Of a stretch of 64,000 nt of DNA, positions 26,249 through 38,868 are shown one piece after another. Made by a program: the position numbers and the translations under genes. The notes below the pieces were generated by a model. That model saw nothing but the letters and a program-made list of their open reading frames with translations. It made no database searches and was not told the origin of the DNA. Each line of letters starts with the position of its first letter. Position 1 is the stretch's first letter. This DNA is from Paramecium pentaurelia (taxonomy: Eukaryota > Ciliophora > Oligohymenophorea > Peniculida > Parameciidae), in NCBI GenBank assembly GCA_905183005.1, contig CAJJDO010000006.1:667781-731780 (forward strand). The letters are read 5' to 3'.

Positions 26249-27738
26249 ATGTTAATATTAATCGAGACTCCAGCTGGATTCGCTCTCTTTCAAGTAGCTA
26301 ATATCAAAGCTCTTAATAAAATAGACAATATATATGATTACTTATAAAATGAAAAGTAAGCTAAAAAATTGTAAGCAAATCTATTGATATATTTTAAAGA
26401 ATTACACCCTTTGCTTTTCAATAATTTAAGGATACATAAGAAGCTCTAGTGGCAACCAGTAAGTTGATCAATGGAAAAATTCCAAAGAAGCTAAGTAAAT
26501 TTTTGGAGAAGAATGTAATCTCTTAAGAAGTTTAAGATTAAATAGCAGGTACAGTGAATTTATTAAACAACAGTCCAAGACAAAAAACTAGCCAAATAGC
26601 TCCAAGAATAACTAGGATTAAATTGCATTTAAACTCCTGTGACTGAACAATTATTTAGAGGAATTAGATCCTAATTAACTAATCTAATTGAAGGACTTAA
26701 TGAGTCAGAACTTAAAAATATGACTTTGGGTTTAGCACATGGATTATCCAGATATAAACTTAAGTTCTCTACTGAAAAAGTAGATACAATGATTATTCAA
26801 GCAATTGCTTTGCTTGATGATTTAGATAAAGAAATTAATAATTATATGATGAGATTGAGAGAATGGTTTGGTTGGCATTTTCCAGAACTTGGCAAAATAA
26901 TAACAGACAATTTAATATATGCAAAAGTAGTCAAAGCTATAGGAATGAGAATAAAGACAAGTTCTACAGATCTCTCTGGTATTTTACCTGAGAATCTTGA
27001 AGCAGATGTTAAATAAGCAGCAGAAGTATCATTTGGTACAGAAATTACATAAGAGGATGAAAAATTTATTCTATGTCTTGCAGATTAAGTTATTGAATTA
27101 ACTGAATATAGATTCTAATTGTCTGAATATCTAAAAAATAGAATGTAAGCTATTGCACCTAATCTAACTACAATGGTAGGTGAATTAGTTGGTGCTCGAT
27201 TGATTTCACATGCAGGTTCTCTTGTAAACTTGGCTAAATATCCAGCTTCTACTGTTTAAATTTTAGGAGCAGAAAAAGCATTATTTAAGGCTATCAGAAC
27301 TAAACATAATACACCAAAATATGGTTTGATCTTTTAAGCTAGTTTAGTAGGAAGTGCTCCTGCTAAATTGAAAGGAAAAGTATCAAGAACATTAGCTGCA
27401 AAAACAGCATTATGTATTAGATATGATGCTTTAGGTATTAATAAATAATTTCAATAATTATAGGAGAGGGATAAGATGCTGAATTTGGAATTACTAATAA
27501 ATCATTTTTAGAAAAAAGAATTCATTAATTAGAAGAAGGAGTTAACTATAGAGATGTGAAGGCTCCTTAAAGAGGAAAAGCTAAACTTATTTAATCTCAA
27601 ACATAATATTAAGAGGAAGCTGATTTTTAACCATAAGGTTCAAATTGGATGCAAAAATTCCAAAAGGGCGAAGATAAAAGACAAGCTTCTCAAGAAATCG
27701 TATAAAAAACTTAACAAAAGAAGGTGAAATAATAATGA
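26249..27738 (+). CDS. NOP58: NOP58, box C/D snoRNP core protein
   Basis: Nucleolar scaffold of box C/D snoRNPs, which guide rRNA 2'-O-methylation. The N-terminus MLILIETPAGFALFQVANIK matches NOP58 (MLVLFETAAGYAIF-type) rather than NOP56. The Nop domain is highly conserved: GLAHGLSRYKLKFSTEKVDT, LREWFGWHFPELGK, NRMQAIAPNLTTMVGELVGA, HAGSLVNLAKYPASTVQILG, TPKYGLIFQASLVG, AAKTALCIRYDALG. The C-terminus is Lys/Gln-rich but short. Introns: 29 nt at 26,371-26,399, another of about 25 nt after DQIA, and about 28 nt after RYDALG; each restores alignment to the family. The first ATG lies only 34 bp from the divergent dynein start at 26,214. TGA is 27,736-27,738, 13 bp from the convergent neighbour's stop. 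Confidence 0.95.
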
Positions 27739-27751
27739 AAGTACATTTAAA

Positions 27752-29272
27752 TCAACGAACTTCATCATTTAAGACATCTGAATCTTCATGATAGTAAATG
27801 TTACTCTAAGCAATTCTACTTGAACTTTCTTCTATGATTTACTATAATACAGGATTTGGATTTAGATTTCCTCTGTACTATAATTGTTACTCTAAGACTC
27901 TCTAATCAACAATACTTAACAAATATCTAATTTTATCTTCTGCTATTTTTAAATCTTGTTCATATTTTTATTTAATTACTCTTTTCTCATTTTCAATTTA
28001 AATCAATCTCTAATTATCACTATGTTAAGAATTAATTCTTGATTTATTATATACATCCCTCTTCAAATTAGCTATTTCAATCAATAAAGTATTAATCTAG
28101 CCCTCATAACTAGCTTTCATATTTGCCTTTTTTTACACATCTTCTTATAATTCCAAACATCTTTACTATAACATAGTTAATTCTATATTTTATTTATGCA
28201 TATCATCTTATAATTATTTATATGATCTCTCTAATAAACTCTAAGAAGTTGCTGGAATCAATTAACCATTTTAAATTTATTATGTTAATTAATCCAATGT
28301 ATTTGCCTTCTCGTAGAGTTATCTTTCTAATTATTGTAATTTAATCTATTAATCTTACAACTTAATATTCTTATCAATAAGCATTGAATTCATTTTCTCT
28401 GTTTCTATATTATGTCTTTATAATTTCAATTTATCTATTTCATTTTATTTAGCTTCTAATAGATTATTAAGAGTAGCCACTTAATTCTCCATCTATACAA
28501 TTGATGTAGCTACAGATTCTTTTATTTATCTCTATATATTTAATCTTTCCACTTAAATTTGTTAAGCATATTTTTCTTCTGCAATCCTAATTGTATTTTC
28601 ATTAATTAATCGTTATGTATCAATTTGAGCCTATAATGCATCAATTTCTTCTAATTTTTAATTAAATATGTTCATATAATTAACTCTAATAGTTTCAATA
28701 TCACTTTCTAAAATTTCACTCTTTTATCGATATTGATCTGCTTCTCTAAAACGTTCCTTCAATTCTTCTAATTCTTTATTCTTTTCATTTAAAAAGTGAA
28801 GTGCTTCCAACTTTTCAGATTTTATCTATTTAATAAAACTATCCAAATGAAAACATTTCTATCTTTCCTCTTATAATTCTTAAATCTTAGTCATCACTTA
28901 TTATCTACTACTTTCACAATCCTATGCTTTCTACATTAAAAGTTAATTCAATTTTTCTATTTCACCTACCAATTATTCCATTTTTTCTTCATATCCCTTT
29001 ATTGTTATAAATTGAACTCTATTGTATTTACTTCTCAAATCTTCTACTTCAATTGCTTTTTATTTTAAATTTTCTGTTAGATCTTCAAATTATTGATTTT
29101 AAGATCCAATATGAGCTTGTAATTCTTTTATCTTCTATTCTAATCCTAAACTCTTTAGTCTCCATTCTTCACATTCTATGCTCTTCTATTATAAAGTCTA
29201 AGAAGATCTCTCTAATTCACTTGTTAGCATTTCAATTCGATATTCTACTTCCACTTAATCTGATTATTGCAT
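27752..29272 (-). CDS. Coiled-coil protein, about 506 residues
   Basis: An intronless frame runs from ATG 29,270-29,272 (MQQSDQVEVEYRIEMLTSEL) to TGA 27,752-27,754. Nearly the whole protein is heptad-like and rich in Glu, Lys, Gln and Leu (VGEIEKLNQLLMQKAQDCES; LEAKQNEIDKLKLQRHN), predicting a long parallel coiled coil. The last 40 residues are less regular (ILNPNPV-like and EESSSRIAQ). No membrane or catalytic segment. Such proteins in ciliates are often basal-body or cortical components, but nothing here proves that. It converges on NOP58 with 13 bp between the stops. Confidence 0.85.
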
Positions 29273-29325
29273 GTGTCTGTTAAATAAAATTATAAATATA
29301 AATCAAAATTGTATTTACAAATATA

Positions 29326-32300
29326 TCACCCCTATAATGGAGGTAGTTAAATACTTTAAGTCAACATTTTTCTTACTTCCTTTAACGCTAAACGTACATC
29401 TTCTGCTTTTTTCATAACAATTGATTTCAATATAGGACCTAATTCAGCTAAAGCAGTATCATTTTAATCACTGTACCATGTTTTTATAAATATTCCATTT
29501 TCTGGTTAATTTTGAAAATTGTCAGGAACATTATCAACAATTATACATTTTGAAAGATCTCTTCCTAATCTTGAGAGATCTTTAATAAATTAATTTGAAT
29601 ATTGCAAAGCATGTTATCTAAATAATCGATATGTTATATTTTTGTTTTTATCAACCTGATCTAAAACCCAATTAGCATAATCAGGTAAACCAGCAGTAAA
29701 TACTACTAATTCATAAAATTAACTCATCTCTTGTAAGAATTGATGAGTAAAAGGACGAATTAAGAAGTGTCCTGTCTAATCAGTAAAATGTATTAAGGTT
29801 TCATCCATATCTAAAACCAAAGTATATGTTTTTGGATTTGTATAAGGTAGATAAGGTGAGGGAGCTACACAAATTAATGGTATTCCTAATAATCCCTAGT
29901 AACTTTATTAGATTGTGAAGTAAAATGAAATAAATTCTTATAGATTTCGTAATGATTCCTTTATTGTATAATTTTAAAGACTTCTTAGGAATATAATTAA
30001 AAATTAATATAGATCCCTCTAACTTTTGGTTAAGGATTTATAAAGATTTTGTAATAATTCTATGTTCTATTTGATGTAAGTCCAATATTCATGTTTTTTA
30101 GAAATATTGTTTTTCTTATTTATATTGAATTATAATTAAGAATACAACTATAAATATAGAGGGTATTCAGGTTTCTCTTTTAGTTTTTCTAATAAAATAT
30201 CAGAGAGATGACTTAAATTTTAGATATTGTAAAGTAATATATTCTTAATATTACTAATACTACTTAAATAGAAATGGAGATCAAAAAAACAATTCACTAA
30301 AACAACAATCTAAAATATAAATAGAATTACTCCAACTCTTAAAATTAAAAATATTTATCTAATCTGCTTGACATGTTCTTGAAACAATTCTTCTAAATAT
30401 TGAAATTCATTATTTTCAGTCAATTCCATGTATTAATTGATTTAATTTATTAGTTCTAGAGTAGTATTCTTACTTTATTAGTTTCAAACTCTTACTTTTT
30501 TCATTGAATTTAAAAGCTAATTCATGATATCATATATTTTAATGAAAATTCTTAGATTTTCTGCTAAAGTTTCTTCAGCATGATGCATAGGTTCCAATGT
30601 TGCGAAAGCTTATTATAAATTATCTTATTACATTCAGATCTGACATTAAACTCTAGTCCTTCTTTTCGATTTTTTCTAGGTGGAGTAGAAGCTCTTTATT
30701 CACCTTCTGCTTAAGATGTTTCTGATGCTAATTGTAAATTTGGTTTTTAAGGGGAACTCTTTTAAAGTTTGGCCTCCTTAATTTCCATTCTTTTGAAACC
30801 CAAATCTGCTTCTAAAGCCTCTTCTAGCTTACTATCATTTAATTTTGGATTTTTAATTAGACGATTAAAGTCTAATGATTTTTTTGAACTTCTCATGACA
30901 GAAGATGGTTTAGTTGGTTTTTATTCAATGATGGGAAATTAAGATTCTTTTGGATCTTTGGCCTAAAAGAATGATTGTATAACTACTTAAGAGATGGCTC
31001 TTGTAGGTCTGGTTTTTATTGTGGTTTAGTTTTTTCTCATAATTATAATAATTTGAAAAATATCAAAGTGATGATGATCTTTTCTTATTTGATACATTTT
31101 TAAATTCTATATTTTTGAGTCTTTCCTCAATCTTACATTTATTGTATAGAGAATAAGCAATCTCTCTTAAATTTTGAGATATATTTGATTTTCGATGCTT
31201 TGCTGACATAGGTATACTCATCATAGTTTATAAAGTTTGTCTATTTTCTCTTGAACTTTCATATACTTAATCATTGGCTTCAAAATATTCTTTATAAGTA
31301 ATGTATTATAAGTGTATCTTTTACCATTTTTGTTCATATTTAGTTTGAGAATTAATTAAGATTTCATTAACACTTTCTAAATCAATAATTCTTCTTTCTA
31401 ATTCACTTACTTAATCTTCCAAAGTTTTGGAAAGTAGAATTTCATCTTATAATTTCTATCTACATTAAGCAAGTTCTTTTTATAATGCTTTATTTTAGTC
31501 GCTTAATTAATTCAATTAGACACATAATTTATTTGGACTAGCAAACATGTTTAAAGCATTGCCAGCTGATGGAGTTTAAGCTTTTTGCTAATTGTTTTTT
31601 ACTTACTGTTAAAGTTTAAATGCTTTAACTTCTATCTCCTCTTTTTCTTCAATTTCCTCTTACTTTTATATGTTTAATTATTGTAATTTTTATGCCTTTG
31701 CTAAATCAAGTTTTGGTACAAACATATTAGAATTTTTTTAAAATTACACATTGACTTTAGCTGGCAATATTTCGACATAACTTGAATCATCAACTTTTGC
31801 ACCTGATACTTATTTATTATCTTTAATGTTATATTGATTTTTAGGACTTTCATCATTACTTCTATCTGGAGATAGTATTGGAGGTGTATAATCTGATTTA
31901 TTTCTTTATGCTTATTTTTGTAGAACATCAATCAGAATTTGTATCTTATTCTTCTCATCTTTTAATTACTTATTTTCTTTAATTAATTAGCCTATCAACA
32001 TTCTCATCTATTCTATTTAATTCAATACTGCAAATACATCTTCAGTTGGGGAGACCATCTTTAAACTAATATTTAGATTTCAATACTATCTTTTATTTAA
32101 TCTTCTTTTTGCTCTAAAAGTCAAACAATTTCTCAGTCAATGTAATCAATTGTTGATCTTTCTCATTTAATCTTCTTTATAAATCTATTAATTGATTCTG
32201 TCTCTCCAATTATAGTTCCATATTACGTTGATTTGAATCTTCACAAATTTATTCAAAGATTAAAGCCTTTAATAAATTACAATAAATACTTAGCTTCTTG

Positions 32301-32627
32301 CTTCATCTCTTTATTTTGCAATTACTTCATTAAGAGCATATAATTAATTATTTTCTTCATATAATTAAGAAAATAATGATTAGAATCCTCTTTCAGAATT
32401 ATTTTCACATTATTTTATATAGATATCATCTTTTCTACTATTATTTGTACTTGGTTGCTTATAATATAGTTTCAAAAAAGTACAGAATTAAATGTACATT
32501 CTTTTTGAATTTTTATCACTTCTTTGTTTAATTAGAGTAATTATCTAAGTTCTTTATTTTCTTCCTGAAGTTATCTTACTTCCTATTAAAGAAAATTCAA
32601 TTTAGTTTCAAGTCCATCTTTATTCAT
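29326..32627 (-). CDS. Coiled-coil / transmembrane / FCP1-type phosphatase protein
   Basis: Protein of roughly 1,000 residues ending in an FCP1/NIF (HAD-superfamily) phosphatase domain: KTYTLVLDMDETLIHF with the DxDxT nucleophile motif, GHFLIRPFTHQFLQEMS, VVFTAGLPDYANWVLD, RLFRQHAL and DLSKCIIVDNVPDNF, ending near TGA 29,326-29,328. The N-terminal part starts at ATG 32,625-32,627 (MNKDGLETKLNFLQQE) and is coiled coil. A helix IFLILRVGVILFIFQIVVLV may span a membrane before the phosphatase domain. The reading frame needs several short introns, including 28 nt at 32,059-32,086 and 23 nt at 30,609-30,631, which unite what look like three genes. One frame change near 31,080-31,125 remains unresolved. 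Relatives with a membrane anchor are CTDNEP1/Dullard and TIM50; the long coiled coil is unlike both. Confidence 0.72.
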
Positions 32628-32643
32628 AATATTAATAAAATAA

Positions 32644-33201
32644 TCAATGCTTTTGCTATTTTAGTTATATGTAATCATTAAGAATCTTTTTCAGCCATCT
32701 CCAGCATTATTTTAAATCAGGTTTCTAGCTTGGAAAATGATTTATTGGATGACATTGAATTACTAGATCAACTATTGAATTTATGAACTTAGGTATTGAA
32801 GGATCTTTGATGCAACTTTCTAAACGTATTATCTCTTCTTTTAGACTTTAATTTTCTTTATTCAGCAAACTACTTTCAATCAATTAATTTTGAAATTAGA
32901 TCTCCTTCTCTTTCATTTTTTATTCAAATTCTTTTAATCTCTCTGTAAAATTATCTTATTAAAATTGTTTCTGTTCAGGTAAACGATTCATTAATTGTTT
33001 TTAATGAGCCCTCATTTCACTTATCATTTTCTCTTTGAACTCTAATTATTTTGTAAGTTAATCAACTTTCTTTCTAAGCTCAGAAACTTCATCTCCACTA
33101 AATCTTTCAGCAATTGGACTTACTTGTTGCTGCTTTAAATATTGTGAATAGAATAATTAAGTCGAGGAATTAAGAGAGAGCTAACTAGTTTAACGATTCA
33201 T
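32644..33201 (-). CDS. Small coiled-coil protein
   Basis: A frame of about 185 codons from ATG 33,199-33,201 (MNRQTSQLSLNSSTQLF) to TGA 32,644-32,646. After a Ser/Gln-rich start, the middle is coiled coil (ELRKKVDQLTKQLEFKEKM; LIESSLLNKENQSLKEEII), followed by a Cys/Trp-containing tail (QCWRWLKKILNDY). The same frame stays open upstream (NIKKFLKKLMNRQ), so the true start may lie in an exon toward about 33,390. It ends 16 bp before the next gene on the same strand. Family unknown. Confidence 0.6.
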
Positions 33202-33636
33202 TAATTTTTTTAAGAATTTTTTAATATTGCCTATAAAACAACAGCAATCTTGAATCTTGTCCAAACCTTCATATTTGAGAACTCATAGTATATTTCCATT
33301 TGTTTTATTTTATTTTAGTTTTTATAGTAATCTTATCCTTTATCTACATTTTTGGTAGATTCACTAAATTAAAAGCCTTCCATTAAGAATATCATTTATA
33401 TCTTATTTTTCAATAGATTTATCTAAATTTTATATCATTTTTTTTTAATATTATATTACAAATAACCTCTAAATTTAAGCAAGAATGAAAAGAGCTTTTT
33501 TAATTAATTAATATGATGTTAAAATAAACAAATTAAGATCAATTAATAAATATAAAAAAAGGATACAATTTTAAAAGTATAATCCTTATTTAATAAAGTT
33601 AAAAAAAGATATGAACTTGTATTTAATATTTAATAT
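33202..33636. other. Intergenic, possible upstream exon
   Basis: AT-rich. The minus strand near 33,220-33,390 shows short protein-like stretches (MEGFQFSEST..., YEGLDKIQDCC) that could be 5' exons of the gene starting at 33,201, but I could not place the splice sites. Nothing else was seen. Confidence 0.4.
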
Positions 33637-35484
33637 TCATTCTTAACCTGCACGATTTGATAATTTAGATTTACTCATATCTGTTATGATTCGATGAGAA
33701 TTCATTGAATGTTTCTTCTTTTTTTCTTTTTCAATTTCTAAGAGTTATTATTGTCTCTTTTCTTCTGCCTCTTTTCTTAATTATTCACTCATTTTAATTA
33801 AATGTTCTTTTTCTACTTAAATTTATTAACTTTTAATCAAATCTTGCTTAATTCTTTATTCAAGTTATTCTTTTCTAAGTTCATCTAATTATTCACGTCT
33901 TTGTAAATTATCTTATTTATCTAAATCTTTAATAAAGGCTATTGCTAATTTTCTTGTTAATTCCTCTTATTTCTCTTTTTCAATTCTTTCACATTTAACT
34001 TTAGCTTAATCTAATTTTTTTAATAATTCATTTTTATGTTATTCAGCTTATTATTCATTTCTAATTAAAACTTCATGAATCTTTCTTTCTTTCTCTTAGA
34101 ATAATTTCTATTTTTCCAATTATAATGATTTTTATTCCTCTTCTTATTTTTTCTTTTTTAATTATAATTCCTGTTGTTTTTTTTCATAATCTTATATTTT
34201 TTTTCTCATCTATTCTTCATTTTATTTTAAAATCTTGTTTATTTCTTCTTATTTAATTTCTCCTTCTTTTTCTTTCTATTTTTTATATTCTTACTATTAT
34301 GTTTCAAAATATTATCTTTATTATTCAACAAATTTTTGTTTTTCTTCATAATCTAATCTTTTTTTATTTAATTATTCTTCATTTAATCTTCGAACCTATT
34401 CTAATTTAGCTTCTTATTCTAATCTTTCTTATTCTGCTCTCTCTATCCTTTTTAATCTCTCTTCTTCAAATTTTTATGATCTTCTTAAATCTTTCTCTTA
34501 TAACTCTTTTAATCTAATATCTTAAATTTCTTATTAACGTTATAAGAATTATTCTCTATCTTACTAAATTTTTTTTTATTTTTCAATTCTTTATTCTTCT
34601 TTAAATTTATTTTCCTCTTTTCTCCTTCTCTCTAATTCTTCTTCTCTCTATTTTCTTTTTTAATCTTTAATTTTATATTATTCTTCTAATTCTAATTAAA
34701 TTCTCTTTTCTTCTTCTTCCTTTTTTCTTCTTTCTTCTTCCAATTATAATCTTTTTTTTTCTGCCTATTCTTTTTACCATTAAATTTTCAATTCTCTTTA
34801 TTTTTCCTTTTCTTAAATTCTTTTTTCTTTTTCAGCATTATTTCTAGTCAATTCTTCCATTTTCTATTCTGAATTAATTATTTTTTCTATTTCTAATTCT
34901 TACCTTTTGCGAATGCTACTTAATAGTTTCTCTCGTTTTTCAGCTAAAGATGAAGTACTTCTGAAAACACTAGAGTTAGACATCTAGTTAGGCCATAGTC
35001 CTTGCGATTCTTCCTACAAGATTTTTTGTCTCATCTGACGTACAAGTTATATCTTCTATCGGCGTTTTTCCTCGAAATGATCGAATACCATTTATATAAC
35101 ATCCTCGTTTGCCAATTAGCCTTTAGAAAATCAATGTTCATTACCTGATGGATCCTTTTATTTCAACATATATATAATCAGGTCTTTGCCTTTTTCTATT
35201 AAATCCTCCTTCTTAAATCCTTCTCTTTTGCATGCTTCTTTCATTCTAGGAGTAAATGAATTAGCATCGATATTTTCTTCATCAAATTACTCTTCACCCT
35301 CTGGATTACTTTCTTATTGTTATTTATTATTTTGCTAGTCCCTATTTTATTTTTAAGGGGAATTGTCTTATTGTTTAACGTTTGAGTTTTATTATTAAAC
35401 ATTTTTTTCAGTCTCTTAAGGTTCATTTTATTAATGTTCTTCTTCAGTTTCATTATAATTATTTCCTTCTTAATTATTTTCCAT
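33637..35484 (-). CDS. Glu/Lys/Arg-rich coiled-coil protein, about 605 residues
   Basis: Starts at ATG 35,482-35,484 with a Gln/Asn/Glu-rich leader (MENNQEGNNYNETEEEHQQN). A small folded segment follows (TPRMKEACKREGFKKEDLI, then EDVIQMVFDHFEEKRRQK) spanning a 24-nt intron near 35,125-35,148, then SSVFRSTSSLAEKREKLL. The remaining 400 residues are a nearly uninterrupted charged helix with very high Glu/Lys/Gln content, encoded by a pyrimidine-rich + strand. It ends SKLSNRAGQE with TGA at 33,637-33,639. I do not recognise the family; the composition suggests a filament- or microtubule-associated protein, by inference only. Confidence 0.78.
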
Positions 35485-35741
35485 TTGTATTTTATTAATA
35501 TATATTTTAATATTAATATTTCGTTTAACAAATAACAAAGTGAAAATTCAGTAGATATTTAATATCTTAACATATTAGATAAGTGATGATCAATACAAAT
35601 TTGAATATTTATTTTAATAATTATAAAAGTTATTGAATTATTTCAAAATAAGTTAAAGAATTTCAAGAGAAACATAATCTATTTTAGATAATATATTCAT
35701 ATGTTAATAAATTTATTTTATTCTTAAGATAATATAAATAA

Positions 35742-36313
35742 ATGAATTAAAATTAAAACTTTCAAAACAATTTGAATCTCTTTCCAGAAATTGGAACACA
35801 TGGTGCTAGAGGAAAGGTAAATTTTATATTTAATAAATAAGTAATATGGTGGTAACAACATTACAATGAGAGGGACTGAAATCTTTGAAGGTTTGACAAG
35901 TGGAAGACCTTCTAAAAATATTATTTAAGCTCATTTCAAAGTGTTGAGATTTTATAGAAAAGTGTGTCGACTAATTCCATTTTTATTAAGAATTCATGAT
36001 TTAGAAGTCACTTGTAATTCATAATAAGCTATGCTTAATGTTGCTAATGTAATTAGAAAGAGAGCATACTTAAGAGATCCTGATGCTGTAGATAGATGGG
36101 TATGATGCATATCTATAAATATAGGTATATCGTGGATATGAATTACTCTACCAAGCTGAATGGCATATGTTAAATAGAGATCATTTATTCCAATATTTTG
36201 CTAATCAAAACAGATCTGATGCAGGATATTCTTATTTAGAAAATTAAAAGCTTAAAGGGAAGAGTGAATTCTTAAAAGATTTCTATATTGGAAATAAAAC
36301 ATATGAATATTGA
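35742..36313 (+). CDS. NDUFA6: Complex I LYR-motif subunit NDUFA6 (B14)
   Basis: Accessory subunit of mitochondrial NADH dehydrogenase that binds acyl carrier protein through an LYR motif. After a 50-residue N-terminal part (MNQNQNFQNNLNLFPEIGTH) the family core appears: VLRFYRKVCRLIP (LYR-type), TCNSQQAMLNVANVIRKRA, DPDAVDRW and an ending FLKDFYIGN matching FLSKFYVGHD of NDUFA6. Two introns: 25 nt at 35,817-35,841 and 26 nt after VDRW near 36,102-36,127, each preserving the frame. ATG 35,742-35,744, TGA 36,311-36,313. No clear cleavable presequence. Divergent from the gene starting at 35,484 with 257 bp between. Confidence 0.82.
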
Positions 36314-36422
36314 AAATATATTCAGCTAAAAAAGAACAGCATAATTATACAAAACAAGAAACAATATAATTTTAATAATATTGCAATATTTTTATTATCT
36401 TGTATCGTCTATTCATAATATA

Positions 36423-37929
36423 TCAAGGATTAGCCTATGATTCTCCTTTTAAGGTTTAATTCAATTATTCCATACTCAAAAAACCTGATTCAGATTCATT
36501 TTGTTTAGGATCTGCTTTTTATTATTATCCAGAACCTTAACTCTATTGTTTCTCTTATCTTAACTTATCAAGATTTAATCTATGTGTATTTCCTGGAGTG
36601 TATTATGGACTAGATTTCCTACTTCCTTATTTAGGTTTTTGTTAAGAAAGTCTTATGGGTTTCTCTGGATTCCAATCTTAAAGTGTTTAAGGTTTTGTTC
36701 TATATTGAGTTAGTTTCTGATTCTAAAAATCATCTAATTTATATCTTAATTAAATTTATTGAATACCTAATATTTTAGAGTCGTTTGGAAATATTAGTAG
36801 ATTCAGATTCTAATTCTTAAGGTTCTCTTTTTTATTACTAATTTTTGAAATATTTTCTAAAATTTGGAAAACCAGTCAATCCTTTTTAATCAGTAGAATA
36901 TGATGGTCTATCATAATCTCTAGCATATCTTGGTTCTTATCTTAATGATTATTCTCTTTCATTTTAAAATAGATCTGAAATATATGATTATAAATCTCCT
37001 CTCATTCTATTAGATTTGTGAGATCTTCTTTCACTTTCTCTCTCTTCATTTGGACTATTTTTCAATTATTACTATTATGTAACTGGTGGATTCCTAAGAA
37101 ACTATTATCCTTTGGTAGGAGATATTTAAACTTAAGACTCATAAATAAAGGATTATTTGTTTTAATTGGCTGCTGATAATCTACTAGTTTATAATTGTGA
37201 ACTGGATATATTTAAATTTATTTTGCTTTTTTATAAAGCATTAGTAGAACCATCTAAATAACTTACTTTCTTTTTTTTATTTTAGACTTAACTATCCTCA
37301 GATCCTTCTGGATTTTATTTTTATTATAATTTGCTAATCTATAATTCAGAAGCTTTGATTTCAGATTTCTTTTATAAAATTTTATTGAAACACTCAGATT
37401 CATTTTATATGACATCTGTTTTCTCTTTTTGTTATTATTAACTTCCTTATACTAAAGTATCCAATTTTTCTTATAATTATTCTAAATTATCACAATTTTG
37501 GATAATATTTAATATTTTTTTATTCTTCTAAGCTTCTAATTGTTTAATTCCATCTTTATCTTTTTGTTCTAAAATATTTAATAATTCCAATTTCTCCTCA
37601 ATCATTTATAATTTATGTTCATTTTATTTTGCTAAATATTCCCATTGTTCCCAACATTTGATGAAGTTATCTTCATTAAGACTTGTATCTTTAAATACAT
37701 TTGTTCTAAAAGATAAGGTTAATATTTACAAATCTAATCCTTTTGAATAATCTGCAAAATCTTCTATTGATAATGTTTCTTTTCCTTCTTTTTTTAATGC
37801 TTTAAAAGCTTCAGTAGGATTCTTAAATTTTGATGATAAATTCTTTTTTAAAGAACACCAAATTTTTAGAGTTGTCTAACTGGCTTCAATTTCTTCTTTT
37901 TATTTTGTTAGCTGCTCTATTTCAGACAT
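36423..37929 (-). CDS. Gln/Ser-rich coiled-coil protein, unrecognised
   Basis: Frame from ATG 37,927-37,929 (MSEIEQLTKQKEEIEASQTT) to TGA 36,423-36,425, about 490-500 codons with at least one short intron expected from the length. Residues about 35-75 (FKNPTEAFKALKKEGKETLS then IEDFADYSKGL) recall a degenerate EF-hand-like helix-loop-helix, but no clear calcium ligands are seen. Coiled coil follows (NEHKLQMIEEKLELLNILEQ), then a long low-complexity Gln/Asn/Ser region ending FLSMEQLNQTLKGESQANP. No family assigned. Confidence 0.6.
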
Positions 37930-38382
37930 AAATTTTATTGTAAAATATTTGTATATATTTGTGAGCTTTATTATATTATTTTATAATGACTAAATTCTCT
38001 ACAATATTAGTATTTCAATATAGAATTTATTAATAATGAATGAACAAGGTAAAATATAAGGATAAATTAAATCATTATAATTTATTTACTGTCAACCCTA
38101 TAATTTATGTTAATTATTGTTTTTAAATAACATTTGATAAATAATTCAGTTTATACTTTTGGATTTTACACGACAATAGAAAGCTTCCTTAAAAAAGCTT
38201 TTAAATAATGAAAATTTATCCAAAAAATTTAAATAAATGAATAAGATTAAGTAAAAATTGAAATTTGATATCTAAAATAATTATCTTGTATTTTTAGGAT
38301 ACTTACAATTGAATTTATAGTAATAATAAAGTATATAATCTTCTGCTATAAATAACGTTGTAAAAATATGAATATAATTAAA
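37930..38382. other. AT-rich intergenic region
   Basis: Mostly A+T. It holds the upstream region of the gene starting at 37,929 and the 3' region of the gene ending at 38,383. No other feature seen. Confidence 0.6.
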
Positions 38383-38849
38383 TCATAACTAATAATAAAT
38401 AATTATTCCTAGCATAATAATAGGACTGAATATATAAACTACTTAATTGGCAGATAAATCGATTACATTCCAAACTCCTTGACAGTTTTTGTTATCAGTC
38501 CAATAAATTGATCCAGTATTGCTATCTCTGGAGACTAACCATTCCCAACCTTAGAGTGGACAACTCAATGTAGTTTGAACATCAGTAGGTGATTCTAGAG
38601 TACAGATTACCTTATTGTAAAATAAATTATGAGTACATTTTCAACAGTATATTAAGTACATCCTGATCCTTATAATTTAGCATCTATCTATACAAAATTA
38701 GTATTCATAACTTTATCGTTTTTTAAAATAAATGATCCGTAAATGCAACATTCTTCTAAACATGTGCATTATAATGCGAAGTAATTGTTAATCCAATCAT
38801 ATTTTCTTATTTATGCTTAAACTAGTTAAAGTAATATAAAACTTAACAT
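38383..38849 (-). CDS. Small Cys-rich secreted or membrane protein
   Basis: About 146 residues with an N-terminal signal-like segment (MLSFILLQLVQAQ) and several cysteines (CTCLEECC, GSGCTQ, VICTLESP, LSCPLQGW, NCQGVW). A C-terminal hydrophobic stretch (VVYIFSPIIMLGIIIYY) could be a membrane anchor or a GPI-type signal. One intron of 26 nt falls after TVEN. ATG 38,847-38,849, TGA 38,383-38,385. Small Cys-rich surface proteins are common in ciliates, but I do not recognise this one. Confidence 0.65.
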
Positions 38850-38868
38850 TTATTATAATATAATAATA
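38850..38868. promoter_or_regulatory. Very short divergent intergenic region
   Basis: Only 19 bp separate the start codons of two divergently transcribed genes (38,849 minus, 38,869 plus). Both promoters and 5' leaders must overlap this segment or lie within the partner gene, unless one start is wrong. Confidence 0.5.

Noticed and set aside
30609..30633. A separate start for the phosphatase gene (ATG at 30,631-30,633)
   Set aside because: It lies inside a 23-nt intron; splicing joins the phosphatase to the upstream coiled coil in frame.
32042..32058. Two overlapping coiled-coil genes (stop inside the next start)
   Set aside because: A 28-nt intron at 32,059-32,086 removes the conflict and makes one gene.
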